Of a DNA stretch of 64,000 nt, positions 1 through 11,221 are shown piece by piece (positions within the stretch are counted from its first letter, which is position 1; every line of letters begins with the position of its first letter). Where the stretch lies: NCBI RefSeq assembly GCF_003860405.1, contig NZ_CP034170.1:2666001-2730000 (forward strand). The letters run 5' to 3'. The notes beneath the pieces were generated by a model, which worked only from the letters and a program-made list of their open reading frames with translations, did no database searches and was not told the DNA's origin. The stretch comes from Nakamurella antarctica (GTDB lineage: Bacteria > Actinomycetota > Actinomycetes > Mycobacteriales > Nakamurellaceae). The position numbers and the translations under genes are program-made.

Positions 1-637
1 CTGTTTCCTGCTGGTAGACGATGGCCGAGGTGGACACGGTACCCGCGTAGAGGAACACTGCGACGAAGCTGAGACCCATCGCGATCTCGTACGAGATGAG
101 CTGCGCCGCAGATCGAAGCCCGCCGAGCATCGGGTACGTGGAACCGGAGGACCACCCGCCGAGCGCGATTCCGTAGACCCCAATCGAGGCAAAAGCCAGT
201 AGCGCCAACGCACCCACCGGCAGGTCCGTCATCTGCAGGGCTGTGTCGTGACCGAACATTCGCACCGGACCACCCAGAGGGATCAGCGAGAAGGTCAAAA
301 ATGCGGGGATCGCAATCATGCAGGGGGCGGCGATATAGACGAACTTGTCGACCCGAGTGGGCATAATACCCTCTTTGAAAATCAACTTGAACGCATCCGC
401 CAGCGACTGCAGAAGGCCCCACGGACCGTGCCAGTTCGGGCCGGGCCGATGCTGCATGCGACCCACGACCTTGCGCTCGAACCAAATCGCGAACAACGTC
501 ATAAGGAGCAACAGCACAAAAACAAGGAGGGCTTTCACAGCCTTCAGCCATAACGGATCACCCGCTAGCAGCCCCGCTACCGAACCGTCTACGCCCAACC
601 CGGGTGCGGGTGCGGCGGCGAACAGGTGCTGCATCAT
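1..637 (-). CDS. nuoH: NADH-quinone oxidoreductase subunit H (partial, 3' end cut by window)
   Basis: Membrane subunit of complex I at the junction of the peripheral arm and proton-pumping arm, forming part of the quinone-binding chamber. The 212 codons visible start at ATG 637 and stay open to the window edge. The translation has a first membrane helix at about residues 30-50, then [20 protein letters not shown], the family signature around the quinone site, and later [20 protein letters not shown], also typical of NuoH. The start overlaps the nuoG stop as ATGA, and a GGAGG ribosome site lies 5-6 bases upstream. It is the last nuo gene visible; nuoI-nuoN would be expected beyond the edge. 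Confidence 0.95.
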   Translation of the reverse strand, partial: MMQHLFAAAPAPGLGVDGSVAGLLAGDPLWLKAVKALLVFVLLLLMTLFAIWFERKVVGRMQHRPGPNWHGPWGLLQSLADAFKLIFKEGIMPTRVDKFVYIAAPCMIAIPAFLTFSLIPLGGPVRMFGHDTALQMTDLPVGALALLAFASIGVYGIALGGWSSGSTYPMLGGLRSAAQLISYEIAMGLSFVAVFLYAGTVSTSAIVYQQET

Positions 638-3165
638 CGGGTGCCTCCAGTAACTAATGCGGCCACGTTCACAACGTCCCCATGACGGGCCCGCAAGCTC
701 ACTGTGAGCGGAATCTTGCCAGTGCGCGACGGCATCCACACGGCGCCATCCACCATGTCGGTGATCTCGAGAGGCAATGTCACCGAGCCCGACGACGTCC
801 AGACCTGCACCAGATCTCCGTCGGTGGCGCCCATCTCGGCGGCGGTGGCTGTCGAAAGCCGGATGACGTCCGCGCGTGCGGTGCCCGCCAGGTGCGTTTC
901 GCCGTCCAACATGGAGCCGCCGTCCAGCATCATCTGCCAGGTGGCGAGGCGGTGGCCCGCTGAGTGGTGGCCAGGGGCGTTCTGCGCTGCCGGGTGTCGG
1001 GCCAGTTCGTTCTGGGCTGCTTCAGGGGTCGATGTGTGGCGTGAATAGCTGCCGATCCGATGCATCTCCGCGGTGGTGACCTTCGGGGTCTGGGTGTAGA
1101 GGTCGACATCCATTTCGACGCCCAGGGTGTCGAGGATTCGCGCGTCGTCGAGCGTGCCCTTGCCCGTGATGGTGGCATCGAACGGACGCAGGCGGCCCTC
1201 CCAGTTGAGGTAGGCACCGGCCTTTTCCACCGACGCCGCTACGGGGAACACCACGTCAGCGAGTTCGGTCACAGCGGTGCGACGCTGTTCAAAACAGACC
1301 ACGAACTTGGCCCGATGCACAGCGTCGACCGCCATCGACGGGTCGGGAAGGTCCTCGAACGAAACCCCCGCGATCACGAGGCCGTCCAACTCGCCCGCAG
1401 CTGCGGCCCTCAACATCTGCTCGGTGTTCAGTCCCTCGGTTGCGGGAACCGATGCGCCCCAGGATGTTTCGATCTCCACTCGGGCCACATCGTCCGAAAC
1501 TGGACGACCGCCGGGCAGTAAGCTCGGCACCGCGCCGGCTTCGACGGCGCCGCGGTCGCCTGCGCGGCGCGGTACCCACGCCAGCTTGGCATTCGACGCC
1601 CGGGCCAACTCGCCAGCTGCCGTCAGCAAACCGGGGACCTCTGCGGCACGCTCCCCGACGAGGACGACGTCGAACTCGCCGGCGAGTCCCTGGACCACTG
1701 CGGTTTCTTGTCCGGGCGCTGCCGGGATCAGTACACCGCCCATTTTCTCGAGCCCACGCGAGGTCAGCGCGGCCACCGAAGAGATGGCAGTCTGGCTGTG
1801 CCGCCACGCTTTGCGCAGGCGCAGGAACAGGATCGGGGATTCTTCTTCTGGCTCCAGCCCGATCAACAGCACCGACTTCGCCTTCTCGAGGCCCTCGTAC
1901 GTCACTCCCCCGTTTTTCGGGTTCACGCCGACCACGTGCTGGCCGAGGAACTGCTCCTCCTCGGCGGTGGTGACCCGAGTGCGGAAATCAATGTTGTTGG
2001 TGCGTAGTGCTAATCGGGCAAACTTCGAATAGGCGTACGCGTCGGAGACCGTCAACCTGCCGCCAGTCAATACGCCTGCCCCGGTACCTGCCACCGCTGC
2101 GGACAGGCCCGCTGCGGCCTTCGCCATCGCGTCCGTCCACGAAGCCTCGACCAGTTCGCCGTCCTTGCTCCGGACCAGCGGCCGAGTGAGCCGGTCATCT
2201 TGGGTGACATAGGTGAAAGCGAAGCGGCCCTTGTCGCAGTTCCACTCCTCGTTGACCTCTAGGTCGAGTGCGGCCATCTTGCGCATCACTGCGCCCCGCC
2301 GCCAATCCACCCGCGTCGCGCAGCCGGAAGCGCAGTGTTCGCAGACCCCCGGGGTCGAGAGCAGATCAAAGGGCCGCGCCCGGAACCGGTACGCCTCGCT
2401 CGTCAAAGCCCCGACGGGGCAAATTTGGATCGTGTTGCCCGAGAAGTACGACTGGAACGGCTGATCCGCGCTGATCCCGATCTGCTGGGCCGTGCCGCGC
2501 TCCAGCAGTTCGATGAAGTTGTCGCCGGCAATTTGATCCGAGAACCGGGTGCAGCGCTGGCACAGCACGCATCGCTCGCGGTCCAGCAGGATCTGGGTGG
2601 AGATGGCCAGCGGCTTGGTGAAAGTCCGCTTGGCGTCGATCATCCGGGATTCGGCGGAGCCGTTAGCCATGGTCTGGTTCTGCAATGGACACTCGCCGCC
2701 CTTATCGCAGACGGGGCAGTCGAGCGGGTGGTTGAGCAGCAGGAACTCAAGGTTGGAGCGCTGCGCCTTCTCCGCTACCGGCGATGTGAGCTGCGTCTTG
2801 ACGACCATGCCTTCCGCGACTGCTTGGGTGCATGCCGCCTGGGGTTTCGGCATGGGCCGTCCGCCCATTTCGACCTCGACCAGGCACTGCCGGCAGGCTC
2901 CGACCGGTTCCAGCAGCGGGTGGTCGCAGAACCGCGGGATTGCTGTGCCCATCCGCTCCGCGGTGCGAATCAATAGCTCGCCCTTCGGGGCGATCATCTC
3001 CACGCCGTCGATCGTCAGGCGAACGTGGCCTTCGGGAACCGCGACCGGTTCGGCTGGCTTGTCGTCGACGATGGTGCTGGCGGAGTTGGCGTTATTCGCC
3101 GACGGCACCGACAGAGCAGGTACAGACACAGCTGAAACAGACGGAGCGGGCACGGGGGCGCTCAT
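634..3165 (-). CDS. nuoG: NADH-quinone oxidoreductase subunit G
   Basis: Large iron-sulfur subunit of the complex I peripheral arm, 843 residues. A 2Fe-2S ferredoxin domain (cysteines in [19 protein letters not shown], about residues 80-110) is followed by the H-and-cysteine 4Fe-4S region ([18 protein letters not shown]), a further 4Fe-4S ferredoxin-like cluster ([11 protein letters not shown]), a molybdopterin-oxidoreductase-type 4Fe-4S motif CEHCASGC and a long molybdopterin-oxidoreductase-like body with a dinucleotide-binding C-terminal domain. These enzymes do not use molybdenum; the fold is retained only structurally. I chose ATG 3165 because GGAG lies 9 bases upstream and nuoF stops 1 base before; the frame is open to a TTG at 3180 that would overlap nuoF. 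Confidence 0.95.
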   Translation of the reverse strand: MSAPVPAPSVSAVSVPALSVPSANNANSASTIVDDKPAEPVAVPEGHVRLTIDGVEMIAPKGELLIRTAERMGTAIPRFCDHPLLEPVGACRQCLVEVEMGGRPMPKPQAACTQAVAEGMVVKTQLTSPVAEKAQRSNLEFLLLNHPLDCPVCDKGGECPLQNQTMANGSAESRMIDAKRTFTKPLAISTQILLDRERCVLCQRCTRFSDQIAGDNFIELLERGTAQQIGISADQPFQSYFSGNTIQICPVGALTSEAYRFRARPFDLLSTPGVCEHCASGCATRVDWRRGAVMRKMAALDLEVNEEWNCDKGRFAFTYVTQDDRLTRPLVRSKDGELVEASWTDAMAKAAAGLSAAVAGTGAGVLTGGRLTVSDAYAYSKFARLALRTNNIDFRTRVTTAEEEQFLGQHVVGVNPKNGGVTYEGLEKAKSVLLIGLEPEEESPILFLRLRKAWRHSQTAISSVAALTSRGLEKMGGVLIPAAPGQETAVVQGLAGEFDVVLVGERAAEVPGLLTAAGELARASNAKLAWVPRRAGDRGAVEAGAVPSLLPGGRPVSDDVARVEIETSWGASVPATEGLNTEQMLRAAAAGELDGLVIAGVSFEDLPDPSMAVDAVHRAKFVVCFEQRRTAVTELADVVFPVAASVEKAGAYLNWEGRLRPFDATITGKGTLDDARILDTLGVEMDVDLYTQTPKVTTAEMHRIGSYSRHTSTPEAAQNELARHPAAQNAPGHHSAGHRLATWQMMLDGGSMLDGETHLAGTARADVIRLSTATAAEMGATDGDLVQVWTSSGSVTLPLEITDMVDGAVWMPSRTGKIPLTVSLRARHGDVVNVAALVTGGTR

Positions 3166-3166
3166 A

Positions 3167-4507
3167 TCAGTGGGCTCCAACCAGGTCGGCCGCCACGATG
3201 ATCGGCGGGGTCTTACCGGTGATCAGGTCCTCGAAGTCCTGGCGGAAATACTTGAACGAGCTGAGCACCGGGGTGGCAGCGGCGTCGCCCAAAGCGCAGA
3301 AGGAGCGGCCCGCGATGTTGCTTGCCGCATCGGTTAGCACGTCGAGATCGGCCATCACGCCCTGACCGCTGACGACGCGGCGCAGGATCGACACCAGCCA
3401 GCCGGTCCCCTCGCGGCACGGCGTGCATTTGCCACACGATTCGTGCTTGTAGAACTCAAGCCATTTCCAGACCGCCCACGGCACCGACACGGTTTCGTTG
3501 AAGCACATCAGCGCCGTTGTGCCGAGCATCGAACCGGCAGCAGCAACCGAGTCGAAGTCCAACGGCACGTCGATCTGCTCAGGGGTAAAGATGGGCGTGG
3601 ACGACCCGCCGGGGGTGAAGAACTTGAGCGGAATACCGTCCTTCATCCCGCCCGCCATTTCGAGCAGTTGGCGAAGCGTGGTGCCCATGGGCGCCTCGTA
3701 CTGGCCAGGGCGCGTGACGTGGCCGGACAATGAGTAGATCTTTGGGCCGGGCGACTTCTCGGGGCCCATCGAGCGATACCAGTCGGCGCCGCCGAGCACG
3801 ATCGGCGGGACGGAGCAAATGGTCTCGACATTGTTGACGACAGTAGGGGCGGCATAGAGCCCGGCGACCGCGGGGAACGGCGGCTTGAGCCGCGGCTGGC
3901 CGCGGCGGCCTTCGAGCGAGTCCAACAAAGCGGTTTCCTCGCCGCAGATGTAGGCGCCGGCGCCGGCGTGAATCACAATTTCCAGGTCGTAGCCGGTGCC
4001 CAGGATGTTCTTGCCCAGGAAGCCTTTGGCTTTTGCTTCGTTGACCGCGGCTGTCAGTCGGCGCAGCGCGTGCAGCGCCTCGCCACGAACGTAGATTGCA
4101 CAAAACTTCGCCCTGATCGCGTACGAGGTGATGATGCAGCCCTCGATCAACGAATGCGGGTCGGCCATCATGAGCGGAATGTCCTTGCAGGTGCCCGGTT
4201 CTCCCTCATCGGCGTTGATGACGAGGTAATGCGGTTTCCCATCGTTGAGCGGCAGGAAGGACCACTTCAGCCCGGTCGGGAACCCGGCGCCCCCGCGGCC
4301 ACGCAGGCCCGAGGCCTTCATCAGCTCGATCAGTTGGTCCGGATTTGCCGCGAGCGCGGTGCGCAGCGCTTGGTAGCCGTCGAGCTGGAGATAGGTGTCG
4401 ATGGACCAGGAGCGCGGGGACGACCAACGTCGTGTGAGCACGGGAGTCAGCGGCGCCGTGGTTGCCTGCCTCGGATCGGTCATGATCTGCTCACGCATTC
4501 CCTTCAT
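3167..4507 (-). CDS. nuoF: NADH-quinone oxidoreductase subunit F
   Basis: NADH-oxidising subunit carrying FMN and one 4Fe-4S cluster, 446 residues. The NADH/FMN glycine-rich loop GLRGRGGAGFPTGLKW lies at about residues 67-82, the second FMN loop GAGAYICGEETALLDSLEGR in mid-protein, and the cluster cysteines in ESCGKCTPCREGTGW near residue 357 with the fourth in SFCALGD near residue 403. It accepts hydride from NADH and passes electrons through NuoE/NuoG. In-frame ATGs at 4507, 4498 and 4483 are all possible starts and none has a convincing Shine-Dalgarno site, so the N-terminus is uncertain by up to eight residues. It sits 39 bases after nuoE and one base before nuoG. Confidence 0.95.
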   Translation of the reverse strand: MKGMREQIMTDPRQATTAPLTPVLTRRWSSPRSWSIDTYLQLDGYQALRTALAANPDQLIELMKASGLRGRGGAGFPTGLKWSFLPLNDGKPHYLVINADEGEPGTCKDIPLMMADPHSLIEGCIITSYAIRAKFCAIYVRGEALHALRRLTAAVNEAKAKGFLGKNILGTGYDLEIVIHAGAGAYICGEETALLDSLEGRRGQPRLKPPFPAVAGLYAAPTVVNNVETICSVPPIVLGGADWYRSMGPEKSPGPKIYSLSGHVTRPGQYEAPMGTTLRQLLEMAGGMKDGIPLKFFTPGGSSTPIFTPEQIDVPLDFDSVAAAGSMLGTTALMCFNETVSVPWAVWKWLEFYKHESCGKCTPCREGTGWLVSILRRVVSGQGVMADLDVLTDAASNIAGRSFCALGDAAATPVLSSFKYFRQDFEDLITGKTPPIIVAADLVGAH

Positions 4508-4546
4508 TGGGGTGGCCGAAAAAATCAGCCGATAAACGAGGTCGGG

Positions 4547-5287
4547 CTACTTCTTTTCGGGCACCGGGGGGAGCTCGACGGATTCGGCCATTGCTGGCGC
4601 CTGCCAGTTGTTGTCGTGCGCGAGAACACTGCCGCGCAGGGTCTGGTCCGTCGCGGACGGGCCCTCAACCTCGGCAGTTAAGTTCTCAAAGATGCCAGCA
4701 ATCTCCAGGGATGCCGTTCGAAAGTCCGTCAACGGCGCGCCCCGGGTGGGGTCCGGCTTCTCGCCGCGCTGCAGCGCCTGCACCAGATCCAGTGCGCTGT
4801 CCGGACTTTGATGATCGTAGAACTCGTAGTTGACGGTCACCACCGGTGCATGATCGCACGCCGCCAGGCACTCGGCTGATTCAAACGTGATGGAGCCGGT
4901 GGTGCCCGCCTCCCCAGCGGTACCGTTTTGCCCCACGCCCAAATGCTCGCTCAGCGTGCGGTAGATAGCGTCGCCGCCCAATGCCGCGCAGAGGGTGTTG
5001 GTGCACACGCTGACCAAGTGCTCGCCGCAGGGCTTGCGCTTGTACATCGTGTAGAAACTCGCTACCGCTGCGACTTCGGCTGTCTCGAGTTTCAACGCGT
5101 GCGCACAGAACTGAACGCCCGCGACGGAAACGCACCCCTCCACCGACTGCACCAAGTGCAGCAGTGGCAGCAGCGCCGACCGGGCCACCGGGTAACGGCC
5201 TATTAGTTCCACCGCTCGCTCGGCGGTCAGGGCGTCGAAAACGAAACCTGTGTCGAGGAATTCGGGAACCCCGATCCGGGTGTTCAT
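4547..5287 (-). CDS. nuoE: NADH-quinone oxidoreductase subunit E
   Basis: Thioredoxin-like 2Fe-2S subunit (cluster N1a) that works with NuoF in the NADH dehydrogenase module, 246 residues. The four cluster cysteines are visible in SVCTNTLC and [12 protein letters not shown]. The helical N-terminal half ([27 protein letters not shown]) is typical. The frame is open far upstream, but ATG 5287 forms the ATGA overlap with the nuoD stop used throughout this operon, and the upstream residues have no family similarity. The roughly 65-residue C-terminal tail after [11 protein letters not shown] is a common actinobacterial extension of low conservation. Confidence 0.95.
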   Translation of the reverse strand: MNTRIGVPEFLDTGFVFDALTAERAVELIGRYPVARSALLPLLHLVQSVEGCVSVAGVQFCAHALKLETAEVAAVASFYTMYKRKPCGEHLVSVCTNTLCAALGGDAIYRTLSEHLGVGQNGTAGEAGTTGSITFESAECLAACDHAPVVTVNYEFYDHQSPDSALDLVQALQRGEKPDPTRGAPLTDFRTASLEIAGIFENLTAEVEGPSATDQTLRGSVLAHDNNWQAPAMAESVELPPVPEKK

Positions 5288-6627
5288 CGGTCCACTCCTC
5301 CCATCACGGGGTCGATGGAGGCGACAGCGGCCACCAGGTCCGCGATCATCCCGCCCTCCGACATGGCGGGCATAGCCTGCAGGTTGACGAAGCCGGGGTC
5401 GCGCAGGTGGACTCGCCACGGTCTGGTGCCGCCGGCCGAAACCAGGTGGCAACCCATTTCACCGCGCGGGTTCTCGATCGCGACGTAGGCCTGTCCCGCG
5501 GGAACGGAGAAACCTTCTGTCACCAGTTTGAAGTGGTGAATCAGCGACTCCATCGACTGGCCCATAATCTTGCGGACATGTTCCAGCGAGTTGCCCATCC
5601 CGTCCGAACCGATCGACAGCTGCGCGGGCCAGGCGATCTTTGCATCCGCGACCATCACCGGTCCCGGCTCGTCAAGGCGCTCCATGGCCTGCTTCATGAT
5701 CTTCAGCGACTGGTGAATCTCTTCTAGCCGCAACAGGAATCGCGCGTAGCAGTCGGCGTCGGTGGAGGTCGGAACCTCGAAATCGTACGTTTCGTAGCCG
5801 CAGTACGGTTCGGTCTTGCGGATATCCCATGCCAAGCCCGCGCTGCGCAGAATCGGCCCGGTGATCCCCAGCTGCATGCAGCCTTCCAACGGCAGGACGC
5901 CGATGCCCTGCATTCGGGCTTTCCAAATCGGTTGCCCAGACAGGAGTTTGTCGTACTCCGGCATCCGTTTGTCCATGACGTCAAGGAACGCCTGAATTCG
6001 CTCGCGGGATCCGGCAGGCAGATCCTGCGCGACGCCGCCGGGACGGATGAACGCCATGTTCATCCGCAGGCCGGTGAGGAACTCCATCAGGTGCAGAGCT
6101 TCTTCACGCTCGCGGAAGCCGGCCGTCATCCCCGTCAGTGCGCCGAGTTCCATCCCGCCCGTGGCGATGGTGACCAGGTGCGAAGAGATACGGGTCAGTT
6201 CCATCAGCAGCACGCGGATCGTCTCCGCGCGCTGTGGAACCTCGATGTCCAACAACTTTTCGATCGCCATGCAGTAGGCGGCCTCGTTAAAGGACGGCGA
6301 CAGGTAGTCGGCGCGGGTCACAAAAGTCACGCCCTGGGTCCAGTTGCGGTACTCGCATGATTTCTCGATACCCGTGTGCAGATAACCGATGACGCTGCGG
6401 GCTTGCACCACCGACTCGCCCTCGATCTCCAACACGAGCCGGAGCACGCCATGGGTCGACGGGTGCTGCGGACCCATGTTGATGATGAGGCGTTCTTCGT
6501 CATTGGGGTTGTCACCGCCTGCGATGTCGGACAGCATGGCGTCCCAGTCGCCGCCGGTGACGGTGAATACGCGACCCTCGGTGGTCTTGTAACTCGAAGC
6601 CGGGGTGGGTCCGGTGTGGGTTGTCAT
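5284..6627 (-). CDS. nuoD: NADH-quinone oxidoreductase subunit D
   Basis: The 49-kDa-type subunit of complex I, 447 residues, related to [NiFe]-hydrogenase large subunits but without the metal-binding cysteines. It lines the quinone cavity with NuoB. Recognisable blocks are [19 protein letters not shown] near residue 50 (its histidine contacts the quinone head group in structurally known homologues), [18 protein letters not shown], and the C-terminal [12 protein letters not shown] and [11 protein letters not shown]. It starts with ATG overlapping the nuoC stop by four bases and its own stop overlaps the nuoE start in the same way, so translational coupling is likely. Confidence 0.96.
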   Translation of the reverse strand: MTTHTGPTPASSYKTTEGRVFTVTGGDWDAMLSDIAGGDNPNDEERLIINMGPQHPSTHGVLRLVLEIEGESVVQARSVIGYLHTGIEKSCEYRNWTQGVTFVTRADYLSPSFNEAAYCMAIEKLLDIEVPQRAETIRVLLMELTRISSHLVTIATGGMELGALTGMTAGFREREEALHLMEFLTGLRMNMAFIRPGGVAQDLPAGSRERIQAFLDVMDKRMPEYDKLLSGQPIWKARMQGIGVLPLEGCMQLGITGPILRSAGLAWDIRKTEPYCGYETYDFEVPTSTDADCYARFLLRLEEIHQSLKIMKQAMERLDEPGPVMVADAKIAWPAQLSIGSDGMGNSLEHVRKIMGQSMESLIHHFKLVTEGFSVPAGQAYVAIENPRGEMGCHLVSAGGTRPWRVHLRDPGFVNLQAMPAMSEGGMIADLVAAVASIDPVMGGVDR

Positions 6628-7334
6628 GAATACGACCTCCGCTGGTCCGGTGGCGGGATAGTAGCGCCCTTGTACTCGACGGGAATGCCGCCGAGTGGAT
6701 AATCCTTGCGCTGCGGGAAACCTTCCCAGTCGTCCGGCATCAGGATCCGGGTGAGAGCCGGGTGGCCGTCATAGATGATGCCGAACATGTCCCAGGTTTC
6801 GCGTTCGTGCCAGTCCGCGGTGGGGTAAATCTCGACCGCCGACGGGATGTGCGGATCGCTGACGTCGACAGCGACCTCAAGCCGGATGCGGCGGCGGTAC
6901 GTCATCGACGTCAGGTGGTACACCGAATGCAGTCGTTGCGGCACGCCCTCGCCATAGTCCACTCCGGAGATGGAGGAGGCCAGTTCGAAGCGCAGCGCGG
7001 CGTCGTCGCGCAGGGCCCACAGCAATGAGCGAAGATGTTCGCGCGCAACGTAAAAGGTGATCTCTCGGTGCGCGACGGTCGTCTGGTAGATCGCACTTGA
7101 CGGGATGGCGCGCTCTGCCATCGCAGCCGTCAGCGCATCCGCCACCTCGTCGAAGTAGCCGCCGAAAGGACGGTCGCTGGGGACAGGTGTGTAGGGCGCG
7201 GTGACCAGGCCGCCGAAGCCGGAGGTATCCCCCGAGTCTGCGGAGTGGAACATCCCAGAGCGCTCAACACCCGTGGTCGGGGCCTCCCGGGTCGCTGTTT
7301 TCGCCACCGGTTGGATGGAGGGTGGATTCGTCAT
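6624..7334 (-). CDS. nuoC: NADH-quinone oxidoreductase subunit C
   Basis: The 30-kDa subunit of complex I, 236 residues, a scaffold between NuoD and NuoB with no cofactor. The family signature [20 protein letters not shown] is followed by [20 protein letters not shown] near the C-terminus. The upstream codons of this frame have no family similarity, and ATG 7334 overlaps the nuoB stop as ATGA, so I start there. The N-terminal 60 residues are low in conservation, as is usual in actinobacteria. Confidence 0.95.
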   Translation of the reverse strand: MTNPPSIQPVAKTATREAPTTGVERSGMFHSADSGDTSGFGGLVTAPYTPVPSDRPFGGYFDEVADALTAAMAERAIPSSAIYQTTVAHREITFYVAREHLRSLLWALRDDAALRFELASSISGVDYGEGVPQRLHSVYHLTSMTYRRRIRLEVAVDVSDPHIPSAVEIYPTADWHERETWDMFGIIYDGHPALTRILMPDDWEGFPQRKDYPLGGIPVEYKGATIPPPDQRRSYS

Positions 7335-7900
7335 TTGGCGGCCTTTTTCCGAGACTCTGGGCCGTACTTGATGCTCGAGGCGATCAGCTCGGTGCGCCTG
7401 CCCTGTTCTTCCCACTCCGCGGCCCGCTTGGGCCCCATCGGGTCGTCGAGAATTTTCGCGTGCAACTTGAGAATGGCGTCGATCAACATCTCGGGTCGCG
7501 GCGGACAGCCCGGCAGGTACATGTCAACAGGCACAATGTGATCCACGCCCTGCACGATCGCGTAGTTGTTAAACATCCCGCCGGATGACGCGCACACGCC
7601 CATCGCGATAACCCACTTCGGTTCCGCCATCTGGTCGTAGATCTGGCGAAGCACGGGCGCCATCTTCTGCGACACCCGGCCGGCCACGATCATCAGATCC
7701 GCCTGCCGCGGGGACGCCCGGAATACTTCCATCCCGAACCGGCCCAAGTCATAGCGCGGCGCGCCCGTCGTCATCATTTCGATGGCGCAACACGCCAGGC
7801 CGAACGTCGCCGGGAACAGGGACGCCTTGCGGGTCCAGTTCACCAACTTCTCAACGCTCGTGAGCAAAACACCGTTCGGAAGCTTCTCTTCGATTCCCAT
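7331..7900 (-). CDS. nuoB: NADH-quinone oxidoreductase subunit B
   Basis: Subunit of 189 residues that holds the terminal 4Fe-4S cluster N2, the electron donor to quinone. The ligands are visible as the consecutive pair Cys37-Cys38 in [10 protein letters not shown], Cys103 in [11 protein letters not shown], and Cys132 in [10 protein letters not shown]. The start [10 protein letters not shown] at ATG 7900 is the usual actinobacterial N-terminus; the codons upstream in the same frame overlap nuoA in another frame. It follows nuoA after 14 bases and overlaps nuoC by four. Confidence 0.97.
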   Translation of the reverse strand: MGIEEKLPNGVLLTSVEKLVNWTRKASLFPATFGLACCAIEMMTTGAPRYDLGRFGMEVFRASPRQADLMIVAGRVSQKMAPVLRQIYDQMAEPKWVIAMGVCASSGGMFNNYAIVQGVDHIVPVDMYLPGCPPRPEMLIDAILKLHAKILDDPMGPKRAAEWEEQGRRTELIASSIKYGPESRKKAAK

Positions 7901-7914
7901 AGCGCGCCCGTTTC

Positions 7915-8283
7915 CTAATCCCAGTCCAGTCCGCCGCGGCGCCAGACATAGGCGTAAGCGACGAATACGGTGGCCATGAAGGTACCGATTTCCACCAATC
8001 CAAGTACCCCGAGTTGTTCCGCCGAGGCGGCCCACGGGTACAGGAAGACAATTTCGATATCGAAAATGATGAACAGCATGGCGGTGAGATAGAACTTGAT
8101 CGGGAAACGTCCCGCAGCGCCAGCTGGAAGGGGGGTGGGCTCGATTCCACATTCGTAGGCATCGAGCTTCGCCCGGTTGTACCGACTCGGACCGATCTTG
8201 TCAGTCACGACCGTCGCGTTGGTGATGGCGAATCCGGCGGCGAGAACCAGCAATATCAAGATCGGCAGATAGGCATCTAACAC
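7915..8283 (-). CDS. nuoA: NADH-quinone oxidoreductase subunit A
   Basis: Small three-helix membrane subunit of complex I, 122 residues and the first gene of the nuo operon. Helices are visible at about residues 5-25, 60-80 and 90-110. The loop motif [13 protein letters not shown] (the conserved cysteine loop facing the quinone site) and [20 protein letters not shown] are diagnostic. I start at GTG 8283, which has GGAAGG about eleven bases upstream; the frame is open further but upstream residues are not NuoA-like. The operon promoter must lie in or before the 89 bases separating it from menJ, or transcription may read through from menJ. Confidence 0.95.
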   Translation of the reverse strand: MLDAYLPILILLVLAAGFAITNATVVTDKIGPSRYNRAKLDAYECGIEPTPLPAGAAGRFPIKFYLTAMLFIIFDIEIVFLYPWAASAEQLGVLGLVEIGTFMATVFVAYAYVWRRGGLDWD

Positions 8284-8372
8284 GAGCGGTACTTCCTTCC
8301 AGCGGCGGCGATGGATCTCAGTGAGGTGGGGGTGGGCCGGGTTTCTAGGCCCGGTTCCCCCCAAGCGGCCCG

Positions 8373-9653
8373 CTAGACACGGGGGGCCATCTTGGTTAAT
8401 GCGACGACCATCTTGTCGGCCCAGTCACCATCTCGGGTGTCGTACAGGCCAGCAAGCAACTTCAGCACCAGGTACATCAGCTTCTTGCGCGGCAGGCCAA
8501 GCTTGGTAGCCGCCGCCATGATCTTCGGCTGCCCGATGAGCTTAGAGAACACGTTGCCCAACCGGTAATAGGACCCCAGGTGATCGCTCATTGCGAGCGG
8601 ATACCCGGCCAAGGCTTGTTCCCGGCCCAAGCCGTCGGGTCGGCCCAGCGCTTGCAAAATGGCCTCGGCCGCCATCGACGCTGACTCCATCGCGTAGCCG
8701 ATGCCTTCACCGTTGAACGGATTCACCGATCCGCCGGCGTCACCGACGAGCAGAAGACCGTCCTTGTAGTGCGGGGTGCGGTTGAAGCCCATCGGCAACG
8801 CGGCGCCGAGGATACCGCCGGTGGCAGTCTCCTCGTTCAGCTGCCACTCTTCGGGGGTGCCAGCCATCCAAGCCTTCAGCAGCGCCCGATAGTCGGTGCG
8901 GCCAAATGCTTTGGACGAGTTCAAAACGCCGAGTCCGACGTTGACGGTGCCGTCGCCCATTCCGAAGATCCAGCCGTAGCCGGGCATCAGGATCGGATTC
9001 TTGGGGTCGGAGCGATCCCAGAGCTCAAGGTGGGACTCGAGATACTCGTCGTTGGTGCGGACCTGGCTTTGGTAGTAGCGGCGGACGGCGACCCCGATAG
9101 GACGCTTCTCGTTCTTCTCCAAGCCCATCCCGATGGCGGTGCGCGCGGAGACCCCGTCAGCGGCGATCACCAGCGGCGCATGGAAGGTGACAGGGCCGTC
9201 GGCGGTCTTGGCGTTTACTCCGGTAATGCGGCCGGTCTTGTCGTCCAGGATGGGCGCGCCCACGTTGGTGGCCTGCCGCATCCGGGCTCCGGCGCCAACG
9301 GCGAGGTTGGCCAGCATCTCGTCAAAATCCAGCCGAGCGCGTACTACCCCGAAGTTGGGGTAACTGGTCAGCTCTGGCCAGTCAAGGTCGAGGCTGACGC
9401 CGCCACCGACCACTCGTAGGCCTTTGTTCTTCACCCAGTCCGAGGAACTGACGTCTACGCCCAGCGCCAACAGTTGCTTGACGCCGCGCGGGGTCAGGCC
9501 GTCGCCGCAGACCTTTTCGCGGGGGAAGGTGCTCTTCTCCAAGAGCAGCACGTCAACTCCGGCTCTGGCCAGATAGGTTGCCGTGGTCGAGCCCGCCGGG
9601 CCAGCACCCACGACGATAACGTCGGCGGTGTTGTCAGAGCGGGGCGCTTGCAT
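8373..9653 (-). CDS. menJ: FAD-dependent geranylgeranyl reductase family protein, probable menaquinone reductase
   Basis: A 426-residue flavoprotein of the geranylgeranyl reductase family. The dinucleotide-binding VVGAGPAGSTTATYLARAG lies at residues 15-33, the conserved KVCGDGLTPRGVKQL near residue 50, and the second FAD motif LLVGDAGGSVNPFNGEGIGY at about 290-310. In M. tuberculosis the homologue MenJ (Rv0561c) saturates one isoprene unit of the menaquinone side chain; I infer that role because it sits beside menG and the other men genes. Start ATG 9653 follows AAGGA closely and precedes the FAD motif by a normal distance. A role in reducing archaeal-type lipids or chlorophyll precursors is unlikely in this context. 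Confidence 0.88.
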   Translation of the reverse strand: MQAPRSDNTADVIVVGAGPAGSTTATYLARAGVDVLLLEKSTFPREKVCGDGLTPRGVKQLLALGVDVSSSDWVKNKGLRVVGGGVSLDLDWPELTSYPNFGVVRARLDFDEMLANLAVGAGARMRQATNVGAPILDDKTGRITGVNAKTADGPVTFHAPLVIAADGVSARTAIGMGLEKNEKRPIGVAVRRYYQSQVRTNDEYLESHLELWDRSDPKNPILMPGYGWIFGMGDGTVNVGLGVLNSSKAFGRTDYRALLKAWMAGTPEEWQLNEETATGGILGAALPMGFNRTPHYKDGLLLVGDAGGSVNPFNGEGIGYAMESASMAAEAILQALGRPDGLGREQALAGYPLAMSDHLGSYYRLGNVFSKLIGQPKIMAAATKLGLPRKKLMYLVLKLLAGLYDTRDGDWADKMVVALTKMAPRV

Positions 9654-9867
9654 GATGTCCTTATTTCCAGTGGTGTCCACAGAACAATCATTACTGGCAA
9701 TTCGGGCGGGGCGTAGGCCCAGCGAAGAGCTTGTGATGTCGTTCACTAACGCAACAGGGGTAAGTGTAGGACGCCTCACACGAGGCTGACACCCGGGGTG
9801 TGGGCACACCGCACCGGATTTCGCCCGTCGAGGCGCGCTGACCTGCTAACGCAGTGCTGAAAAGGAA

Positions 9868-10560
9868 TCAGGATTCGTCGCGAATAGCGTGGTGCAGCGC
9901 GACCACGCCGAACGTCATACTGCGCCAGGCGACAGACTTCCAGCCGGAATCGGCGATGGTGTGCGCCAGCGTCTTCGGGTCCATCCAGGCCTCGGTGGAC
10001 TCTCCCAGGTAGGTGTAGGCCTCGGGGTTGGTAGAGAACCGTCGAGCGAGCATCGGAAGCACTTTACGCAGGTGGACGCGGTGGCCAAAACGAAGAATCG
10101 CCATCCTGGGTCGAGAAACCTCGCAGACCAACAATTGGCCACCCGGGCGCGTGACGCGAGCGAATTCGGCTAAGGCGGCGTTCGGATTTTGCACATTGCG
10201 CAGGCCGAACGAAATCGTCACCGCGTCAAACGTGCCGTCGGCGAACGGCAGATACATCGCGTCACCGGCAACCTTGGGTACCTGGCGCTTTGATCCTGCC
10301 CGCAGCATTCCCAGGGAGAAGTCGAGGGCGACTGCCCACACTCCCGAGGTGGCAAGTTCGGACGTCGACACCGCGGTCCCAGCAGCGACGTCGAGGACTT
10401 TGGCACCGGGCATCAACTGCAGGGTGCGCACCATATGACGACGCCAGCGCCTGTCCTGGCCAAACGAAATAAAGGTATTCGCCCGGTCGTAGCCGTCGGC
10501 AACCTCATCAAACATGCCGGCGACCTGCTGCGGATCTTTCTCCAGACCGGCTCTTCCCAT
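9868..10560 (-). CDS. menG: Demethylmenaquinone methyltransferase
   Basis: Class I SAM-dependent methyltransferase of the UbiE/MenG family, 230 residues, catalysing the last step of menaquinone synthesis (C-methylation of demethylmenaquinone). Motifs: [20 protein letters not shown] near the N-terminus, the SAM-binding [15 protein letters not shown] at about 55-70, [20 protein letters not shown] and [21 protein letters not shown] 10560 ([10 protein letters not shown]) matches the usual start; 36 extra open codons upstream overlap the next gene. It is the second gene of a minus-strand group with menJ 214 bases downstream. Confidence 0.93.
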   Translation of the reverse strand: MGRAGLEKDPQQVAGMFDEVADGYDRANTFISFGQDRRWRRHMVRTLQLMPGAKVLDVAAGTAVSTSELATSGVWAVALDFSLGMLRAGSKRQVPKVAGDAMYLPFADGTFDAVTISFGLRNVQNPNAALAEFARVTRPGGQLLVCEVSRPRMAILRFGHRVHLRKVLPMLARRFSTNPEAYTYLGESTEAWMDPKTLAHTIADSGWKSVAWRSMTFGVVALHHAIRDES

Positions 10561-10570
10561 AACCGCCAGC

Positions 10571-11173
10571 TTACTGGCTCGCAGGTTCGCCGGTGGTTGT
10601 TTGCTGCGGCACAGGCGACTCGGCCGGTACGGGCCGTCCGTCGGTCTTGGAGCCCTCAGCCCTGCCACCCAACACTGCGGCGATAGCTGCGTCGTGTCTG
10701 CGTGCCTGCCTCACCCCTTGCCCGCGACCACGCCGCCGCAGTAACCAGAAGGCCGGAACGGCTATCGCCCAACTCGTCACGACAACGATCAGCAGCATCA
10801 CGAGGCCGTCAGCAGCGCTGCGGCCGGCCACTCGGGCCAAGGAGGGGTGTTCGGCGTCGTATTCGATCAGGAACTGCTGCCCGACAATCAAGTCGCCCGG
10901 ATACAGAATTCCTGCTGGCGGCCGCTGCGAGACGCCTTCGTTGTCAACATATTCCACTCCGGTCCGCAGCGCCGATACCGAAAGGACTGTGCCGGTGGCC
11001 CGCACCGGGTGAGCGTCGATGGCTGCGTCGTTACGCCACATCCCAACTCCGAGGGACAGCATCAGGCCCGTCAGGATCGCAGCCACCACAACAACGAGGC
11101 GGGCTGCGGAGTGAAAGAGGGTGGGACCGAGCAACCGGCGCCGAACGTCTACAGCGGGCGCGTCGGGTGTCAC
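10571..11173 (-). CDS. DUF3592-type membrane protein
   Basis: About 200 residues with two membrane helices, one near the N-terminus ([19 protein letters not shown]) and one after about residue 115 ([20 protein letters not shown]), separated by an extracytoplasmic domain containing [19 protein letters not shown] and [20 protein letters not shown], the layout of DUF3592 proteins. The C-terminus is a charged low-complexity tail. Function is unknown. Its place ten bases upstream of menG parallels M. tuberculosis Rv0556 beside menD, which suggests a conserved association with the menaquinone locus. I give GTG 11173 as start; a TTG at 11218 is also possible. Confidence 0.7.
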   Translation of the reverse strand: MTPDAPAVDVRRRLLGPTLFHSAARLVVVVAAILTGLMLSLGVGMWRNDAAIDAHPVRATGTVLSVSALRTGVEYVDNEGVSQRPPAGILYPGDLIVGQQFLIEYDAEHPSLARVAGRSAADGLVMLLIVVVTSWAIAVPAFWLLRRRGRGQGVRQARRHDAAIAAVLGGRAEGSKTDGRPVPAESPVPQQTTTGEPASQ

Positions 11174-11221
11174 GCGCGTCAGCTTAGCTCCGGGGCGAAA
11201 TGAACGCGTGGCGTACAAAAG